DNA of 64,000 nucleotides from Methanomassiliicoccales archaeon LGM-RCC1 (GTDB taxonomy: Archaea > Thermoplasmatota > Thermoplasmata > Methanomassiliicoccales > Methanomethylophilaceae). The position numbers and the translations under genes were made by a program. The stretch is taken from positions 682,001 through 746,000 of the forward strand of contig CP115555.1 in assembly GCA_030168575.1 (NCBI GenBank). The letters run 5' to 3'. The notes under the pieces are model-generated. The model did no database searches. It was given only the letters and a program-made list of their open reading frames with translations, and was not told the DNA's origin. Below, piece by piece: positions 60,598 to 64,000 of the stretch (position 1 is its first letter; each line of letters starts with the position of its first letter).

Positions 60598-60816
60598 ATG
60601 AAAAAGACCTACAAGATCGAAGTCGACTGTGCAAGCTGTGCAACCAAGATGGAAGACGCCGCCAAGAAGACCGAGGGTGTGAAGGACGCATCCATCAATT
60701 TCGTGCTCCAGAAGATGAACGTCGAGTTCGAGGACGGAGCCGATGTCGACGCAGTCATGAAGCAGGTCCTCAAGAACTGCAAGAAAGTCGAGAGCGACTG
60801 TGAGATCGAACTCTGA
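60598..60816 (+). CDS. small heavy-metal-associated domain protein
   Basis: 72 aa from ATG 60598 (MKKTYKIEVDCASCATKMED), with AAAGGTGA about 6 nt upstream. The metal motif is D-C-x2-C (CASC), close to that of Zn/Cd-type HMA domains (D-C-x2-C) rather than the Cu motif (M-x-C-x2-C). It lies 30 nt before the P-type ATPase gene, which has no HMA domain of its own, so it acts as the detached N-terminal domain or chaperone. Confidence 0.88.
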   Translation: MKKTYKIEVDCASCATKMEDAAKKTEGVKDASINFVLQKMNVEFEDGADVDAVMKQVLKNCKKVESDCEIEL

Positions 60817-60846
60817 TCACTAACATAACAATCAACGGGTGAGACC

Positions 60847-62769
60847 TTGGTCCAACTCAGAAAGAAGCAGAAGAAGATGCTGTACAGGATAATCATAGCC
60901 TCAGCGCTGACCATAATCTTCGCGCTCTGCTCCTACCTCAACATCATCCCCGTGGATGAGGAGAACCTGAAGTACGTGATGTTCGTACTGTATTTGATCC
61001 CGTATCTGGTCATCGGTTACGACATCCTGATCAAGGCAGCCAAGGGTATAGCCCACGGTCAGGCGATGGATGAGAATTTCCTCATGGCCGTCGCCACCAT
61101 AGGTGCGATGATCCTCGGAGTCACTTACACCGGTGACTACGACGAAGCCGTCGCCGCCATGACATTCTATCAGATCGGAGAGCTCTTCCAGTCCATAGCA
61201 GTGGACAGCAGCAGGACCAGCATCTCCAAGCTTCTGGAGATCCGTCCGGACGCCGCTTACGTGGAGGAGAACGGAGAGCTCGTCGAGGTCTCTCCGGACG
61301 AGGTAGCCATCGGAACCACCATCGTCGTCAGGCCCGGTGACAGGATCCCTATCGACGGTATCATCATCGAGGGTTCCTCGTCCCTGAACACCTCTGCCCT
61401 CACCGGAGAGAGCATCCCTCGCGATGTCATCGTCGGCGACGAGGTCCTCAGCGGAAGCATAAACCTCTCAGGCGTCTTGAAGATTCAGACCACCAAGGAC
61501 TTCGGCGAGTCTACGGTTTCCAAGATCCTCGATATGGTGGAGAACGCCAGCAGCAGGAAATCGGAATCTGAAGCATTCATCACCAGGTTCGCCAAGGTTT
61601 ACACCCCGTTCGTCGTGGCAGCCGCACTTCTGCTGTCAGTCATACCGACGGCCCTGTTCTTCCTCACGGGAATCGAGCTTCTCGACACCAACTATGCGGA
61701 TTGGATCTACCGTGCATTGACCTTCCTGGTCATCAGCTGCCCCTGCGCTCTGGTCATCAGCATCCCACTCGGATTCTTCGCCGGTCTCGGCGGAGCCAGC
61801 AGGGAAGGCATCCTGATAAAGGGATCGAACTTCCTCGAGATGCTTTCCGATGTGGAGACCGTCGTCTTCGACAAGACGGGAACCCTCACCCAGGGTGTTT
61901 TCGAGGTAACCGATGTCATTAGCGATGAGGTGCCCCGCGAGAGGCTGATCGAGATGGCCGCGGCAGCGGAGTCGTCATCGCCTCACCCGATAGCAGCGAG
62001 TCTAGTCCGTGCCCACGGTGCGGATATCGACCGTTCAAGGGTGACCGATGTGGAGGACATCCCCGGAAAGGGAGTAGTCGCCAAGGTCGACGGTGTATCC
62101 GTCGCGGTCGGAAACAAGAGACTCATGGAGATGCTCAACCTCACGTTCGAGGAGGTCCCCATGATAGGCACCACCGTCTATGTCGCGTTGGACGGCAAAT
62201 ATGCGGGATCCATCACGATCTCTGATGTGATCAAACCTGAATCACCAGAGGCGATGAGGGATCTGAAGGCCGCAGGCATAAAGAAGACCGTCATGCTCAC
62301 CGGCGATACCGATGCTGTAGCCCAGAAGGTGGCGGGAGACATCGGTCTGGACGTAGTCCACAGCCAGCTTCTCCCCGGTGACAAGCTCGAGCATCTCGAG
62401 AAGATCATGAAGGACACCAGCGCCAAGGTCGCGTTCGTAGGCGACGGAATCAACGATGCACCGTCGTTGGTCAGAGCGGATATCGGAATCACTATGGGTG
62501 CCATTGGATCCGATGCAGCCATCGAGGCGTCGGACGTTGTAATCATGGACGACGACCCGAGGAAGGTCGCTACCGCCATGGGAATCTCCCGCAAGGCCAT
62601 GAAGATCATCCACGAGAACATCGTAGGTACATTGCTCATCAAGTTCCTGTTCCTCGGACTATCAGCGGTGGGAATCGTGAACATGTGGCTGGCCATCATC
62701 GCAGATGTTGGAGTCATGATCGTTGCGGTTCTGAACTCCGCCCGCGCCCTTAGGTACAAGAGACGCTGA
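60847..62769 (+). CDS. P1B-type heavy-metal ATPase, ZntA/CadA-like
   Basis: 640 aa. TTG 60847 is used (GGGTGAG just upstream). About eight membrane helices are seen, with the metal-binding SCPCALVISIPLGF (~297), phosphorylation motif DKTGTLT (~341), HP motif SSPHPIA, and GDGINDAPSLVRADIG. The CPC motif with D-K/G environment fits Zn/Cd/Pb export (P1B-2). The N-terminal HMA domain is absent and is encoded as the separate upstream protein. It exports metal under ArsR control. Confidence 0.94.
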   Translation: MVQLRKKQKKMLYRIIIASALTIIFALCSYLNIIPVDEENLKYVMFVLYLIPYLVIGYDILIKAAKGIAHGQAMDENFLMAVATIGAMILGVTYTGDYDEAVAAMTFYQIGELFQSIAVDSSRTSISKLLEIRPDAAYVEENGELVEVSPDEVAIGTTIVVRPGDRIPIDGIIIEGSSSLNTSALTGESIPRDVIVGDEVLSGSINLSGVLKIQTTKDFGESTVSKILDMVENASSRKSESEAFITRFAKVYTPFVVAAALLLSVIPTALFFLTGIELLDTNYADWIYRALTFLVISCPCALVISIPLGFFAGLGGASREGILIKGSNFLEMLSDVETVVFDKTGTLTQGVFEVTDVISDEVPRERLIEMAAAAESSSPHPIAASLVRAHGADIDRSRVTDVEDIPGKGVVAKVDGVSVAVGNKRLMEMLNLTFEEVPMIGTTVYVALDGKYAGSITISDVIKPESPEAMRDLKAAGIKKTVMLTGDTDAVAQKVAGDIGLDVVHSQLLPGDKLEHLEKIMKDTSAKVAFVGDGINDAPSLVRADIGITMGAIGSDAAIEASDVVIMDDDPRKVATAMGISRKAMKIIHENIVGTLLIKFLFLGLSAVGIVNMWLAIIADVGVMIVAVLNSARALRYKRR

Positions 62770-62865
62770 AACCAATCTCCCGGGGGGACCCGGGATTTTT
62801 AGTATTATCAAAAATCAAATGGTATTAATTTAAATACTGAGCCAAGGTAGAGGAATAAGATCGGA

Positions 62866-64000
62866 ATGACGGCTGAAACAGACCTCCAGAGGATGTTGGG
62901 TGAGCCTAAGGCCGCAATCCGTAACATGATTCTTCCATTCCTGATCGCATTGGCCATCGTAGAGGTCAATCAGTTCGTGGATACGTATTGGGTGTCCGGA
63001 CTCGGAATAGCACCCGCATCAGCGGTCTCCACCATCATCCCAATCTACGGTCTGATGACCTGTGCCGGGATCGGTGTCGCAGCAGGGATCACCGCAACAG
63101 GTGCGGCGCACCTAGCCCGTGGAGAATACGAGATAGCGGGAAAGCTGGCGTCCAATTCGGTAATCCTCGGAATCATCTTCGCCATTCTGTCATCCATCCT
63201 GGTGGCGATATTCCTCAATCCTATCATCGACTTCATGGGCGCTGATGAGGTCCGCGAGGAAGCGATCCAATACATGATACCGTACATCCTCCTCTCACCG
63301 ACCATCACTCTGCTGTCGATCTTCGGAGGTATGCTGAGAGCGGAAGGCGCTGCATCAAAGTCCACCATCATTCAGACCATATCCGCCGTATTGAACATGG
63401 TCATCGACCCGATCCTTATCTACATGATGGGAATGGGTGTGTTCGGCGCCGGCCTCTCAACCGTCGTATCCTCGCTGATAGCGATCCTCGTCGGAGTATT
63501 CTGGTATCTGAGGGGGCGTACCATCATCCAGGTCAACCGTTCCAATTTCCGCCCGGACAAGGATGCCATGAGGGAGGTCCTTGGAATAGGCGGTCCTAAG
63601 ACCGTCCAGATGATGATAACGAGCTTAACGGACTTCCTGCAGAGGATATTCCTCATCATCGCCGGAGGAACGGTCGCCGTCATGCTCTACAACTATACCT
63701 GGAGGTACATAGGTCTGGTCAACCTGCCTGGAAGGGCGGTGGACATGGCCATGCTGCCGGTATGCTCCGCAGCTTACGGAGTGAAGGATCTGGAGAGGAT
63801 GAAGACAGGATTCATCTACTCCACCAAGCTGGTCTTCCTGTTCGGCACGGTACTTGGCATCATACTGTTCGTCTTCGCCGAGCCGTTCATGTCCATAATG
63901 ACCTACGAGGAGTCCATGCACGAGATCCTCCCGATGTTCGTCTGGACCCTGCAGGCATCGGTGCTCCTCATACCCTTCGCCATGATGATGGGCGTGGCAT
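62866..64000 (+). CDS. MATE-family efflux transporter, 3' end beyond window
   Basis: ATG 62866 (MTAETDLQRMLGEPKAAIRNM) opens a 378-codon frame that runs off the right edge. MATE features: repeated six-helix bundles, QFVDTYWVSGLGIAPASAVSTIIPIYGL (first helix pair), GGMLRAEGAASKSTIIQTISAVLNMVIDPILIYMMGMGVFGAGLSTVVS, which is characteristic. It exports cationic compounds with Na+ or H+. TATA-like ATTTAAATAC (62828-62837) gives a near-leaderless mRNA. Confidence 0.93.
   Translation, partial: MTAETDLQRMLGEPKAAIRNMILPFLIALAIVEVNQFVDTYWVSGLGIAPASAVSTIIPIYGLMTCAGIGVAAGITATGAAHLARGEYEIAGKLASNSVILGIIFAILSSILVAIFLNPIIDFMGADEVREEAIQYMIPYILLSPTITLLSIFGGMLRAEGAASKSTIIQTISAVLNMVIDPILIYMMGMGVFGAGLSTVVSSLIAILVGVFWYLRGRTIIQVNRSNFRPDKDAMREVLGIGGPKTVQMMITSLTDFLQRIFLIIAGGTVAVMLYNYTWRYIGLVNLPGRAVDMAMLPVCSAAYGVKDLERMKTGFIYSTKLVFLFGTVLGIILFVFAEPFMSIMTYEESMHEILPMFVWTLQASVLLIPFAMMMGVA

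Noticed and set aside
1-64000. CRISPR array, complete transposon or integrase gene
   Set aside because: No regularly spaced repeats and no transposase or recombinase motifs were found, although the 41-45 kb block looks foreign.
1-64000. pyrrolysine genes (pylTSBCD) or methylamine methyltransferases
   Set aside because: None seen. The argument for TAG decoding therefore rests on lineage inference only.

Overview
The window comes from a methanogen-type archaeon, most likely of the order Methanomassiliicoccales (class Thermoplasmata). This is inferred from gene content, not from a search. The pointers are: an undivided RNA polymerase B subunit (many methanogens split it); an A''-L30e-NusA tail on the polymerase operon; GatDE amidotransferase; AglB glycosylation; many TATA boxes about 25 bp before start codons (leaderless mRNAs); and near-absence of TAG as a stop codon, expected in pyrrolysine-using lineages. 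No pyl or methyltransferase genes lie in the window.

Layout. 1-3.1 kb: most of a secreted repeat-rich surface protein, running off the left edge. 3.4-4.7 kb: two small DNA-binding proteins, each with an identical palindrome upstream, and a small membrane protein. 4.85-8.9 kb: prs-proS-trmI, bracketed by three copies of an unrecognised structured RNA (one before prs, two in tandem after trmI). 8.9-13.4 kb: two MarR paralogues and a heterodimeric ABC exporter. 13.5-22.6 kb: tRNA-Lys and the operon rpoH-rpoB-rpoA1-rpoA2-rpl30e-nusA. 22.6-24.4 kb: a radical SAM gene and pyrF, divergent from one shared TATA box. 24.5-30.7 kb: an oversized AglB and a membrane-anchored partner. 30.8-33.5 kb: hypB-purD-truA. 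33.7-36.9 kb: gatD-gatE. 37.2-38.5 kb: an AAA ATPase gene flanked by direct repeats. 38.6-40.8 kb: DMT transporter, HemK-like methylase, CsoR and a metal-binding protein.

40.9-45.4 kb is an accessory block: a decayed nucleotidyltransferase, a small zinc ribbon, a membrane protein whose frame contains two TAG codons, a winged-helix protein, and a VirD4/TraG-like ATPase whose frame continues past a TAG. These are the only TAGs that end or interrupt a recognised gene frame in the window, so recoding as pyrrolysine, or decay, should be tested. 45.4-49.6 kb is housekeeping (MBL hydrolase, HVO_0476-type zinc protein, HAD phosphatase, TraB, thyX, msrA). 49.7-50.9 kb is a DUF3990-type ADP-ribosyltransferase-fold toxin with an HTH antitoxin. 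51.1-53.9 kb holds rps17e, tRNA-Arg, a membrane protein and rqcH. 53.9-57.9 kb is an iron/cobalamin-type ABC importer whose binding protein carries dockerin-like calcium repeats. 58.3-64 kb holds a peroxiredoxin with unusual tails, a universal stress protein, an ArsR-HMA-P-type ATPase metal efflux locus, and a partial MATE transporter.

The strongest candidates for new biology are the three-copy structured RNA with compensatory stem changes and the amber codons in the accessory block.
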